Shown: positions 26,834 to 34,091 of the stretch, one piece after another
Numbering within the stretch: position 1 is the first letter of the stretch
Layout of the letters: the number at the start of each line of letters is the position of its first letter
DNA from: an uncultured Lachnospiraceae bacterium
Lineage (GTDB): Bacteria > Bacillota > Clostridia > Lachnospirales > Lachnospiraceae
Reading direction: 5' to 3'
Assembly (NCBI GenBank): GCA_910577045.1
Contig: CAJTLB010000026.1
Span: forward strand, 1 to 38,844
DNA: 38,844 bases
Notes under the pieces: model-generated
Told to the model about the DNA's origin: nothing
Databases searched by the model: none
What the model saw: only the letters and a program-made list of their open reading frames with translations
Program-made: the position numbers and the translations under genes

Positions 26834-27040
26834 TTACACCAACTGTATAACCTCAGCTTCCAGTTCTTTTAATTCATCAAGAGATAATGCAGGGACACAA
26901 TCTGCAATCTCATCAAGCGACATTTTACCTTTTTTAATCAATCTTTTTGCTGTTCTTTTTTCCGCTTCTCTTGCTGCACTATCTTCAATATCCTTTGTAT
27001 AAGCCTTCAAAATCTGCTGATCATCAAATAATGTCATCAT
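26834..27040 (-). CDS. Putative intragenic product of rpn (antitoxin-like C-terminal part)
   Basis: Inside the rpn frame a near-perfect Shine-Dalgarno, AAGGAGG (27052-27058), lies 11 nt before two consecutive in-frame ATG codons (27040 and 27037). Starting there gives a 68-residue protein identical to the C-terminus of the nuclease, without its catalytic core. In E. coli, rpn genes are known to make such a short product from an internal start, and it blocks the full-length toxin. That the same happens here is an inference from the ribosome site and frame. The alternative is that this purine-rich stretch is only codon choice for Glu-Lys-Glu-Val. Confidence 0.5.
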   Translation of the reverse strand: MMTLFDDQQILKAYTKDIEDSAAREAEKRTAKRLIKKGKMSLDEIADCVPALSLDELKELEAEVIQLV

Positions 27041-27685
27041 AATATCTATAACCTCCTTTTCCTTACTTTCAAAGTATTCTTTTAACACATTTCTATTTTT
27101 ACAAATCCTGATTGTTTCTATTATTGTCTGCTTTGAATTTCCATATAATTTTTTCTGTTTATTATACACTTTGGAAAAAATAATATACTGGCCAATAATA
27201 TCTTTCTCATTCTCTTCATACAAAACTTTTACTTTTGCATCAATAGCTATCTTTGTTCCACCAAAAAACTCCTTTGATAATGATATTGTATCAGAAATAT
27301 TTTTTCTATCACCTGTATATATTACATATAATTCAGGCTTTGGCATATTTACCTTTTTACTTCCGTACAAGTTTTGGTTAGTACGTTTAAAATAATCATG
27401 ATAAGTCTGTATCAGATACATCAATGCACGAATAATAATATTAAAAGTCCACGTGGATTGACTTTCCACCAATACCATTAATCGATTGCCGACAGAAAAA
27501 CCTAGATCATTATAATCTGCATCAACCAGTACATGCTTAATTGTAATATCTGCAATTTCATCTTCTGTTACACAATTATCCTCTGGATGCAAAGCCTTAT
27601 ATAATTGCAATAGATACTTTTTATTCTGAAACAAATTTGTAAATACGCTATCTTTTATTTTACGTTTTGGTGTATTTTGTATCAT
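26834..27685 (-). CDS. Rpn-family PD-(D/E)XK nuclease (transposase-like)
   Basis: The 283-residue product belongs to the Rpn/PDDEXK_2 family (recombination-promoting nucleases, often labelled putative transposases). The catalytic signature is clear: Asp60 in YNDLGF, then Glu74 and Gln76 in VLVESQST. A helical region and a charged C-terminal part follow (AREAEKRTAKRLIKKGKMSLDEIA), typical of the family's regulatory tail. I choose ATG 27685 behind GGAG; a GTG four codons earlier overlaps that ribosome site. The gene has its own promoter (27749-27777) and sits between two housekeeping operons, as autonomous cargo does. E. coli relatives are DNA-cleaving proteins linked to phage defence and held in check by an internal product; see the entry at 26834-27040. 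Confidence 0.88.
   Translation of the reverse strand: MIQNTPKRKIKDSVFTNLFQNKKYLLQLYKALHPEDNCVTEDEIADITIKHVLVDADYNDLGFSVGNRLMVLVESQSTWTFNIIIRALMYLIQTYHDYFKRTNQNLYGSKKVNMPKPELYVIYTGDRKNISDTISLSKEFFGGTKIAIDAKVKVLYEENEKDIIGQYIIFSKVYNKQKKLYGNSKQTIIETIRICKNRNVLKEYFESKEKEVIDIMMTLFDDQQILKAYTKDIEDSAAREAEKRTAKRLIKKGKMSLDEIADCVPALSLDELKELEAEVIQLV
27052..27058 (-). promoter_or_regulatory. Internal ribosome binding site in rpn
   Basis: AAGGAGG on the minus strand lies within the rpn coding frame, and the in-frame ATGATG starts 11 nt further on. The site is stronger than that of the full-length start (GGAG before 27685), so the short form could be made in excess. Confidence 0.5.
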
Positions 27686-27748
27686 TTTACTCCTCACTTA
27701 CTGTAATTCCAACAGAAAATATAGTTCACTTACTTTTTCCATACCTTA

Positions 27749-27777
27749 ATTATACAAAAAGTTACTTATATTTACAA
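27749..27777 (-). promoter_or_regulatory. Promoter of the rpn gene
   Basis: TTGTAA (27772-27777), a 17-nt spacer and a perfect TATAAT (27749-27754) stand 63 nt before the ATG at 27685. They lie after the recG terminator, so rpn is expressed on its own. Confidence 0.65.
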
Positions 27778-27873
27778 TAAAATTTGCATTAAATTCAAAC
27801 CACTACTTTCTCCATTTGCCGTGCCACTAATATAGCATATAATAACATAATTCTTCTATATTGGTATACCCAT

Positions 27874-27903
27874 AAAAAATCAGGCCCTATTTGGAGCCTG
27901 AAT
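27874..27903 (-). terminator. Terminator of the yloU-fakA-recG operon
   Basis: On the minus strand TCAGGC is followed, after a short loop with two extra CC/GG pairs and one bulge, by GCCTGA and then a run of six T. It starts within 10 nt of the recG stop and is a textbook intrinsic terminator. Confidence 0.85.
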
Positions 27904-27909
27904 TAGTGC

Positions 27910-29964
27910 CTATAAATTTAGCCGATTCATATTTTTATTCATATACTCTGCCAAAACCCTAGCTAGTTCTTTATTTTCTTCCATTCTTAAATTTGGATCT
28001 TGTTGCAGCAATATAGATACTGCTTCTGCAGCATCTGTAAGTGTTGTAGCATCCGAAAAAATATCCCCTATTTTAAACTCTAAGCTTCCACTCTGCCGGA
28101 TTCCTAATAAATCGCCGGGGCCACGCAGTTTTAAATCCTCATTTGCAATATAAAACCCATCGTTGGAGTGGTTTAATATTTCCAGCCTATCCATTGTTTC
28201 TTTTTTATCTGATGAACTAATAAATATACAATAAGACTGTGCCTTTCCTCTCCCTACCCGTCCCCTAAGCTGGTGAAGCTGTGCCAAACCAAAGCGTTCT
28301 GCATTTTCTACCATCATTACTGTGGCATTTGGGACATTTACGCCTACTTCTACTACAGTAGTAGAAACTAATACTTGTATTTGATTCTGTCCAAATGCTT
28401 CCATTACTTGGTTTTTCTCGCTTGCCTTCATCTTCCCATGAAGTACCCCTATGGCAATATTGCTATTTATTTCTGTTTGTAGCTTTGCCGCATAATCTGT
28501 TACATTTTCTGCATCCATTAATTCACTTTCTTCTACCATAGGGCAGATAATATAAACTTGGTGCCCTTTTGCCACTTCTCTTTCTATAAACTGGTATGCT
28601 TTTGGCCGGTAGGAAGTATCCACAACACAATTTTTAATTGGGATTCGGTCTGCCGGCAACTCGTCCACTATCGAAATATCCAAATCTCCATATAAAATAA
28701 TAGCAAGGGTCCTTGGGATAGGGGTTGCGCTCATTACCAAAATATGGACTGCTTCCCCCTTTTCTGCTAATAACTCTCTCTGGTTTACGCCAAACCGATG
28801 TTGTTCATCCGTAATTACTAATGCTAATCTATGGTAAACCACATTTTCTTGGATTAGCGCATGTGTCCCAATAATAATATCACTTTTATGGGAAGCAATT
28901 TCTTCATAAGCTAAACGTTTCTCTTTCTGTGTCATAGAGCCTGTTAAAAGAGTTACTTTCTTTTGGATCCCATATTTTTCAAATAATTTTGTAATAGATT
29001 CATAATGTTGCCTAGCAAGTACTTCTGTCGGCACCATCATTGCCCCTTGATAACCATGGTTTGCCGTATACAAAAGGGCTAAAACTGCCAAAATTGTCTT
29101 ACCAGAGCCTACATCGCCCTGGATTAAGCGGTTCATTGCCCTTTCCCCTTTAAAATCCTGTTTGATCTCCTCCCAAACCCTCTCCTGCGCATTCGTTAAT
29201 TGAAATGGAAGGTTTTTTTTGAACTTCTCTGTTTCCTTACTCTCGTCCATCTGGTATGCGTTTTTTGTAAAATCATTTGCTTCTTTTAGCCGCCTAATGG
29301 CAAGGATAAATAAGAAGAATTCTTCAAATACCAAACGCCTCCTTGCTAATATCAGACTATCCATATCCTTTGGGAAATGAATATGGCGGAGGGCATAATT
29401 ATATTCAGCAAGACTATATTTTGTGCGGATTTCAATAGGCAAATACTCTCTCCGTTGATAATATTCCTCTTTTTCTAAAGCTTGGCTAACTGCCTTTTTT
29501 ATTGTATTATTTGTCAAACCCTTTGTAAGGGCATAAACTGGCTGCATTATATTTTTAAGGGCATCATAGTCTGCCAATGTATAAATCTGGGGCTGTTCTA
29601 AAGTAAGCTGTTTCCCTTTATAAGCCAACCGCCCCCGAAGTACATAACGGCTGCCACCCCGTAACGACTTTTGTAAAAATGGCATATTAAACCATGTAAC
29701 AGGAATGCGGCCAGTTGCATCCCGGACATACGTTGTTACAATCTGCAAATTTTTGACACGGTTTACTACTGGCGTCTTTTCTATAATACCTTCTACTGCC
29801 ACTAGTTTTGCTATACTTAGGCTTCCAATCTCCTCAGGCTCTTCAAAAATATCATAGTTTTTCGGATAATAATGAAGTAAATCCTCTATAGTGATAATAC
29901 CTGCCTTTTGAAATAGCAGCTCTACTTTTTCTCCAATCCCCTTTAATGTACGAACAGAATTCAC
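27910..29964 (-). CDS. recG: ATP-dependent DNA helicase RecG
   Basis: The 684-residue branch-migration helicase remodels stalled forks and recombination intermediates. The N-terminal wedge/OB domain (about 1-230) includes LKGIGEKVELLFQKAGI. The motor has Walker A QGDVGSGKT near 280, the DEQH box (ITDEQHRFG), MSATPIPRT, and HQLRGRVGRG as motif VI. The C-terminus has the usual RGPGDLLG block. The start is GTG 29964 behind GGAGGGG. It lies 19 nt after fakA and ends the operon, with the terminator just beyond. The length is normal. Confidence 0.95.
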   Translation of the reverse strand: MNSVRTLKGIGEKVELLFQKAGIITIEDLLHYYPKNYDIFEEPEEIGSLSIAKLVAVEGIIEKTPVVNRVKNLQIVTTYVRDATGRIPVTWFNMPFLQKSLRGGSRYVLRGRLAYKGKQLTLEQPQIYTLADYDALKNIMQPVYALTKGLTNNTIKKAVSQALEKEEYYQRREYLPIEIRTKYSLAEYNYALRHIHFPKDMDSLILARRRLVFEEFFLFILAIRRLKEANDFTKNAYQMDESKETEKFKKNLPFQLTNAQERVWEEIKQDFKGERAMNRLIQGDVGSGKTILAVLALLYTANHGYQGAMMVPTEVLARQHYESITKLFEKYGIQKKVTLLTGSMTQKEKRLAYEEIASHKSDIIIGTHALIQENVVYHRLALVITDEQHRFGVNQRELLAEKGEAVHILVMSATPIPRTLAIILYGDLDISIVDELPADRIPIKNCVVDTSYRPKAYQFIEREVAKGHQVYIICPMVEESELMDAENVTDYAAKLQTEINSNIAIGVLHGKMKASEKNQVMEAFGQNQIQVLVSTTVVEVGVNVPNATVMMVENAERFGLAQLHQLRGRVGRGKAQSYCIFISSSDKKETMDRLEILNHSNDGFYIANEDLKLRGPGDLLGIRQSGSLEFKIGDIFSDATTLTDAAEAVSILLQQDPNLRMEENKELARVLAEYMNKNMNRLNL

Positions 29965-29983
29965 TTGTTCCCCTCCGCAGGCA

Positions 29984-31657
29984 TTACTCTACTGATAAAA
30001 TATAATAATAAATTGGCTGCCCGCCAGAATGTAATTCTATATCAACCTCTGGATACTTTTCTTCTACTTTTGCAGCAAAATTCTCTGCTGCTTCCTGCTC
30101 CATATCACTTCCATAATAAATACTAATTAATTCTGCTTCTTCTGTCATCATGGCTTCGATTGTTTCTAATGCTACGGCTTCAATATTATTGCCTACAGAT
30201 AAAATCGAATGATCCCCTAAGCCCATAATATCATTTTCCCGTATCTCTTTATTATCAATTGTAGTATTTCGCACTGCATAGGTAATCTGCCCAGTCTTTA
30301 CATGGTTCATTTCCTCTGTCATAGACTCCAAATTTTCCTCTGGCGTCCTGTCAGCCATATAATTAATCATTGCCGTAATTCCCTGCGGCACTGTTTTGGA
30401 AGGCACAACTAAAACTTTCTTATCTTCCACTAAATAAGTTGCCTGGTTAGCAGCCAGGATAATATTCGAGTTATTAGGAAGGATAAACACGGTATCTGCA
30501 TTTACATGCTGTATGGCTTCTATCATATCTTCTGTACTAGGGTTCATTGTCTGTCCGCCAGGAATTAAATAATCTACTCCTACGCCCTTAAAAATCTCGT
30601 CCAGCCCCTCTCCTACAGATACTGCAATAAACCCAACAGGCTTCCGTGGATTTTCTTTCTGGTACCCTTGCGCTTTTACCTCTTCCTTTGAAATTTTCTC
30701 TGCATCCTTAATTAATTTCTCCTGGTGCTCTTCCCGCATATTGTCAATTTTCATACTCGTAAGGGCACCATACGTAAGGGCTTTTTCAATCGCTTGCCCC
30801 GGATGGTTTGTATGCACATGTACTTTTACAACTTCTTCATCGGAAACCACTACTACACAGTCTCCAATAGAGCTTAAATAGCCTTTAAACTCCTGTTCTT
30901 CTGATATAGTAAATTCTTTTTCTGCCATTATAATAAATTCCGTACAATAGCCAAATGTAATATCTGTCTCTTCTGATTTCTGTATGGTAATATTTGTTTT
31001 TACTGATTCACTGTTTTGAATGGCAGATTCTTCTATCTCTTTTCCCAGCAGCCCCTCAAACAAACCTTTCATTACCTGCATAAGGCCCTGGCCGCCAGAG
31101 TCCACTACCCCTGCCTGTTTTAATACAGGGAGCATTTCTGGGGTCTGGCTTAACACATAATCCCCATGTTCGATAATTCCCTGCATAAACAGTTCAATAT
31201 CTTCTGTCTCAACAGAAAGTTCTGCTGCCTTGTCAGAAATCCCTTTGGCTACAGTTAAAATTGTACCCTCCTTTGGCTTCATAACAGCCTTATACGCTGT
31301 TTCTGTAGCTTTTTGGAGTGCTGCCGCAAGTGCTACTGTATCTAAAGCCTGGTATTCTTTCATTACCTTTGTAAAGCCCCTAAAAAGCTGGGAAAGAATT
31401 ACCCCTGAATTTCCCCTGGCTCCCCTTAAAGAACCAGAGGAAATTGCCTTTGCTAAATTCTCCATGGTAGGTTCTTCAATGCTCCCCGCTTCTTTTGCTG
31501 CTGCCATAATGGTAAGTGTCATATTTGTTCCAGTATCCCCATCCGGAACCGGAAAAACATTTAATTCATTAATCCACTCTTTTTTTGCTTCCAGATTTTT
31601 CGCTCCTGCTAAAAACATTTTTTTCAGCAAGACTGCATCTATCTTTGTTATTGCCAC
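29984..31657 (-). CDS. fakA: DAK2-domain fatty acid kinase (FakA/YloV)
   Basis: The 557-residue protein has an N-terminal DAK2 kinase domain with PVPDGDTGTNM (Asp39 and Asp41 coordinate magnesium and ATP) and GARGNSGVILSQ. A central segment with VVVSDEEVVKVHVHTNHPG and a C-terminal domain ending SGGQPIYYYILSVE complete the FakA pattern. In Firmicutes FakA works with DegV-type FakB proteins to phosphorylate exogenous fatty acids for phospholipid synthesis. No FakB gene is in this window. It lies between the yloU-like gene and recG, the order known from Bacillus. ATG 31657 follows AAGGAGG. Confidence 0.9.
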   Translation of the reverse strand: MAITKIDAVLLKKMFLAGAKNLEAKKEWINELNVFPVPDGDTGTNMTLTIMAAAKEAGSIEEPTMENLAKAISSGSLRGARGNSGVILSQLFRGFTKVMKEYQALDTVALAAALQKATETAYKAVMKPKEGTILTVAKGISDKAAELSVETEDIELFMQGIIEHGDYVLSQTPEMLPVLKQAGVVDSGGQGLMQVMKGLFEGLLGKEIEESAIQNSESVKTNITIQKSEETDITFGYCTEFIIMAEKEFTISEEQEFKGYLSSIGDCVVVVSDEEVVKVHVHTNHPGQAIEKALTYGALTSMKIDNMREEHQEKLIKDAEKISKEEVKAQGYQKENPRKPVGFIAVSVGEGLDEIFKGVGVDYLIPGGQTMNPSTEDMIEAIQHVNADTVFILPNNSNIILAANQATYLVEDKKVLVVPSKTVPQGITAMINYMADRTPEENLESMTEEMNHVKTGQITYAVRNTTIDNKEIRENDIMGLGDHSILSVGNNIEAVALETIEAMMTEEAELISIYYGSDMEQEAAENFAAKVEEKYPEVDIELHSGGQPIYYYILSVE

Positions 31658-31686
31658 AATATGTTCCTCCTTGATTTCACCGGCTA

Positions 31687-32043
31687 TCAGTCAATAACCC
31701 TGACACCTTCGACAAATATATTTATCTTTTCTACCTCCATACCGGTGAATTCCTCTACCTTGTATTTCACGTTATGGATAAGATTGTCTGCCACTGCAGA
31801 AATACTGACTCCATATACCACTATAACATGGAAACTAATCGTAAGTTTGTTATCTTCAATTATTACGTTAATTCCTTGGGTAAGGCTCTCTCTTTTTAAT
31901 AGTTTTACAAATCCGTCCGTCATGCTGACATAAGCCATGCCGACTATCCCAAAACATTCTACTGCCAGTGTCCCGGCATATTTTGCAATAACGCCAGCAT
32001 CAATGGTAACTTCGCCAAGAGCCGTGTTCATTCGACCTTTCAT
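31687..32043 (-). CDS. yloU: Asp23/Gls24 envelope stress family protein (YloU)
   Basis: The 118-residue product has the Asp23/Gls24 pattern: GEVTIDAGVIAKYAGTLAVECFGIVGMA at the start, a middle beta strand (KLTISFHVIVVYG) and a C-terminal helix with VNIFVEGV-like residues (INIFVEGVRVI). Such proteins lie at the inner face of the membrane or in the cytoplasm and are linked with envelope stress; the biochemical role is unknown. The neighbours fakA and recG match the Bacillus yloU-yloV-recG cluster. A possible -10 (TATACT, 32081-32086) is seen upstream, with a poor -35. Ribosome site TGGAGG precedes ATG. Confidence 0.88.
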   Translation of the reverse strand: MKGRMNTALGEVTIDAGVIAKYAGTLAVECFGIVGMAYVSMTDGFVKLLKRESLTQGINVIIEDNKLTISFHVIVVYGVSISAVADNLIHNVKYKVEEFTGMEVEKINIFVEGVRVID

Positions 32044-32117
32044 CTGATTACCTCCATCCTTATATTTTCTGGATATTTTGAGTATACCCCATTTTTAGCA
32101 AAAAGAAAACTACTTTC

Positions 32118-33086
32118 TCAATATCGTGTAAAACACTCTGCATAAACACTGTCTAAATATTCTTTTTTAAGTACCCCATCCCAATGGATCATACAACTCC
32201 CATTATAATTTGCTTCTACCACTATTAAGCTGTCTTCTGTTTTGTCAATAACAAATACGCTGTGCCCATTTGCAATAAAACTATCTCTTGTTAAACTATA
32301 CCGTAAATAATCCCCCGGCTTTACTTTATCAAAAGAATACGCATAATCCGTTTTATCTGCTGCACTTCCAAACACTTCATCTGATATTTTCCTGGCAAAC
32401 CCATCACACTGGAATCCCTTTACATTGCCAAGAATATAAGAATTACAGTAAGAAATGCCATATAGCGCATGGTTACATGGAATATTAGTCACCATATTGC
32501 TATAATCCATATCCCCTTCTAATCCTACATGGTTCCAGTATGTGCCATCTGGGTATTTTGCCCTTAGCTGGTTGACTGTATCTGTAATACTATCAGGTAA
32601 ATCTTGTTCTATCCCTTCTACCCATGCGCCAGAAGAGTCTAGATAACAACCGTCTACCCATGTGTCGCTTGCCATAGCCCCACTGGAAGATAAATAATAC
32701 CAAGAACCCTCCAATTCCTGCCAGCCAGTTTTCATCGCGCCAGAAGGCTCCATGTAATACCAAGAGCCATCTGCCTGCAGCCAGCCAGTGTGCATTTCCC
32801 CTGTTGGCTGGAAATAATACCATTTCCCATCTATCCACCACCAGCCAGTAATCATATATCCTTTTTCATCAAAAGCATACCAGTCCTTCCCATCAGAAAG
32901 CCACATCTGCTTTGCATAGCTCCCATCTTGGAATTCCACGTACCAGCCATTTTCATCTTGTTTCCAAAACCCATCTTCTGCATAAGAAACTGCCGTGCTG
33001 CTTAACAACCCTAAAATAACAGCCCCTAACGCTGCTGCCCTCTTTATCTTACCACATAATGTTATTTTATTCTGGTTAATTTTCAT
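32118..33086 (-). CDS. Secreted choline-binding protein with CHAP-like cysteine peptidase domain
   Basis: The 322-residue product has a signal peptide (Lys/Arg start, hydrophobic core 18-30, likely cut after Ala36 in VSYA). Six choline-binding-type repeats follow (about 40-158), with GWW-DGKWYYF units. The C-terminal domain (165-322) shows a cysteine-peptidase-like triad: Cys227 in FQCDGFARK, His275 in ANGHSVFVI and Asn293 in VVEANYNG. A KPGDYLRY block before the histidine matches CHAP and NlpC folds. It would be exported, bind wall choline or similar groups and cut peptide or amide bonds of the wall. The repeats resemble those of the phage endolysin at 12769-14256. Its promoter (33125-33153) is divergent from that of punA. 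Confidence 0.85.
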   Translation of the reverse strand: MKINQNKITLCGKIKRAAALGAVILGLLSSTAVSYAEDGFWKQDENGWYVEFQDGSYAKQMWLSDGKDWYAFDEKGYMITGWWWIDGKWYYFQPTGEMHTGWLQADGSWYYMEPSGAMKTGWQELEGSWYYLSSSGAMASDTWVDGCYLDSSGAWVEGIEQDLPDSITDTVNQLRAKYPDGTYWNHVGLEGDMDYSNMVTNIPCNHALYGISYCNSYILGNVKGFQCDGFARKISDEVFGSAADKTDYAYSFDKVKPGDYLRYSLTRDSFIANGHSVFVIDKTEDSLIVVEANYNGSCMIHWDGVLKKEYLDSVYAECFTRY

Positions 33087-33124
33087 CTGTTCCTCACTTT
33101 TCCTTTATTTTTAATCTGTCTTTC

Positions 33125-33153
33125 ATTCTATCACAATTTTCTCCCTTCGTAAA
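33125..33153 (-). promoter_or_regulatory. Promoter of the choline-binding protein gene
   Basis: TTTACG (33148-33153), a 17-nt spacer and TAGAAT (33125-33130) on the minus strand lie 38 nt before the start of the gene. The promoter is divergent from the one at 33172-33200, and the two -35 boxes are 18 nt apart. Confidence 0.5.
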
Positions 33154-33171
33154 GGATTTCTAACTTATGCC

Positions 33172-33200
33172 TTGCTTCTTCCGGTTTCTTCCATTATAAT
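33172..33200 (+). promoter_or_regulatory. Promoter of punA and the ABC-F gene
   Basis: TTGCTT (33172-33177), a 17-nt spacer and a perfect TATAAT (33195-33200) lie 36 nt before the punA start. The leader is too short for a purine riboswitch. Confidence 0.7.
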
Positions 33201-33236
33201 ATAACTGAATGTAATACGATTGAGGAGGGTTTTATT

Positions 33237-34091
33237 ATGGAAAATGCGAAACAATATATAAAACAAATAGAGGAAGCAGCAAACTATATCCAAAAACAAC
33301 TTCCTTTTATGCCTGATATTGCTATTATACTTGGATCTGGCCTTGGCCCACTTGCTAATGAAACATCTCATGCCATTTCTATTGATTATACTGATATCCC
33401 TTATTTCCCACGCTCCACCGTACCCGGTCACGAGGGAAAATTAATTGCGGGCACAATAAGCGGAAAGCCCGTCCTTATTATGAAAGGAAGGTTCCACTAT
33501 TATGAAGGTTACGGCATGGATAAAGTAACTTTCCCAATCCGTGTATTTGCCAAGCTTGGCATACGCTCTCTTCTTGTCACCAACGCCTCAGGGGGGATCC
33601 GTGATGATTTAACACCAGGAAGTATTATGCTGATTACCGATCATCTTAGTTATTTCTGCCCTTCTCCGTTGCTTGGGCCTAACCTAGAAGAATTTGGCAC
33701 ACGTTTTCCAGATATGACAGAAATATATAAAAAAGACTTGCTTACTATGGCTAAAAAGGCTGCCTCTGCGGTACAAGTCCCTATCACAGAAGGAATTTAT
33801 GCTTTTTTTCGTGGCCCTCAATATGAAACCCCTGCTGAAATCCGCGGTATCCGGCTTTTTGGTGCTGATGCCGCCGGCATGTCCACAGTACCAGAAACCA
33901 TTGTGGCACACCACAGCGGCATGGATATCCTTGGCATCTCTTTAATTACTAACAAAGCCGCTGGGCTTGGGACAAAAGAACTAAACCACTTAGAAGTCAC
34001 ACAAACGGCACAAGAAGCAGAACGCCGCCTTGTAACACTTGTAAAAGAAATAATAAAGGAATGGGACATACATTATGATACTGGCATGTAA
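33237..34091 (+). CDS. punA: Purine-nucleoside phosphorylase (trimeric type)
   Basis: The 284-residue enzyme cleaves inosine, guanosine and related nucleosides with phosphate to free base and ribose-1-phosphate, in purine salvage. Family motifs run in order: the phosphate loop ILGSGLGPLA (31-40), VPGHEGKL (62-69), GRFHYYEGY (84-92), LVTNASGGIRDD, FRGPQYETPAEIR with its substrate-binding Glu, AAGMSTVPE, and a late TNKAAG. Length and motifs fit the trimeric class, not the hexameric DeoD type. The ribosome site is GAGGAGGG. The next gene starts 17 nt before this one ends, so the pair is probably coupled. Confidence 0.94.
   Translation: MENAKQYIKQIEEAANYIQKQLPFMPDIAIILGSGLGPLANETSHAISIDYTDIPYFPRSTVPGHEGKLIAGTISGKPVLIMKGRFHYYEGYGMDKVTFPIRVFAKLGIRSLLVTNASGGIRDDLTPGSIMLITDHLSYFCPSPLLGPNLEEFGTRFPDMTEIYKKDLLTMAKKAASAVQVPITEGIYAFFRGPQYETPAEIRGIRLFGADAAGMSTVPETIVAHHSGMDILGISLITNKAAGLGTKELNHLEVTQTAQEAERRLVTLVKEIIKEWDIHYDTGM

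Noticed and set aside
31230..31697. 155-codon plus-strand frame antisense to fakA
   Set aside because: It mirrors the conserved DAK2 domain and reflects codon bias of the true gene.
33201..33236. Purine riboswitch ahead of punA
   Set aside because: Only 36 nt lie between the -10 box and the start codon, too short for the aptamer.
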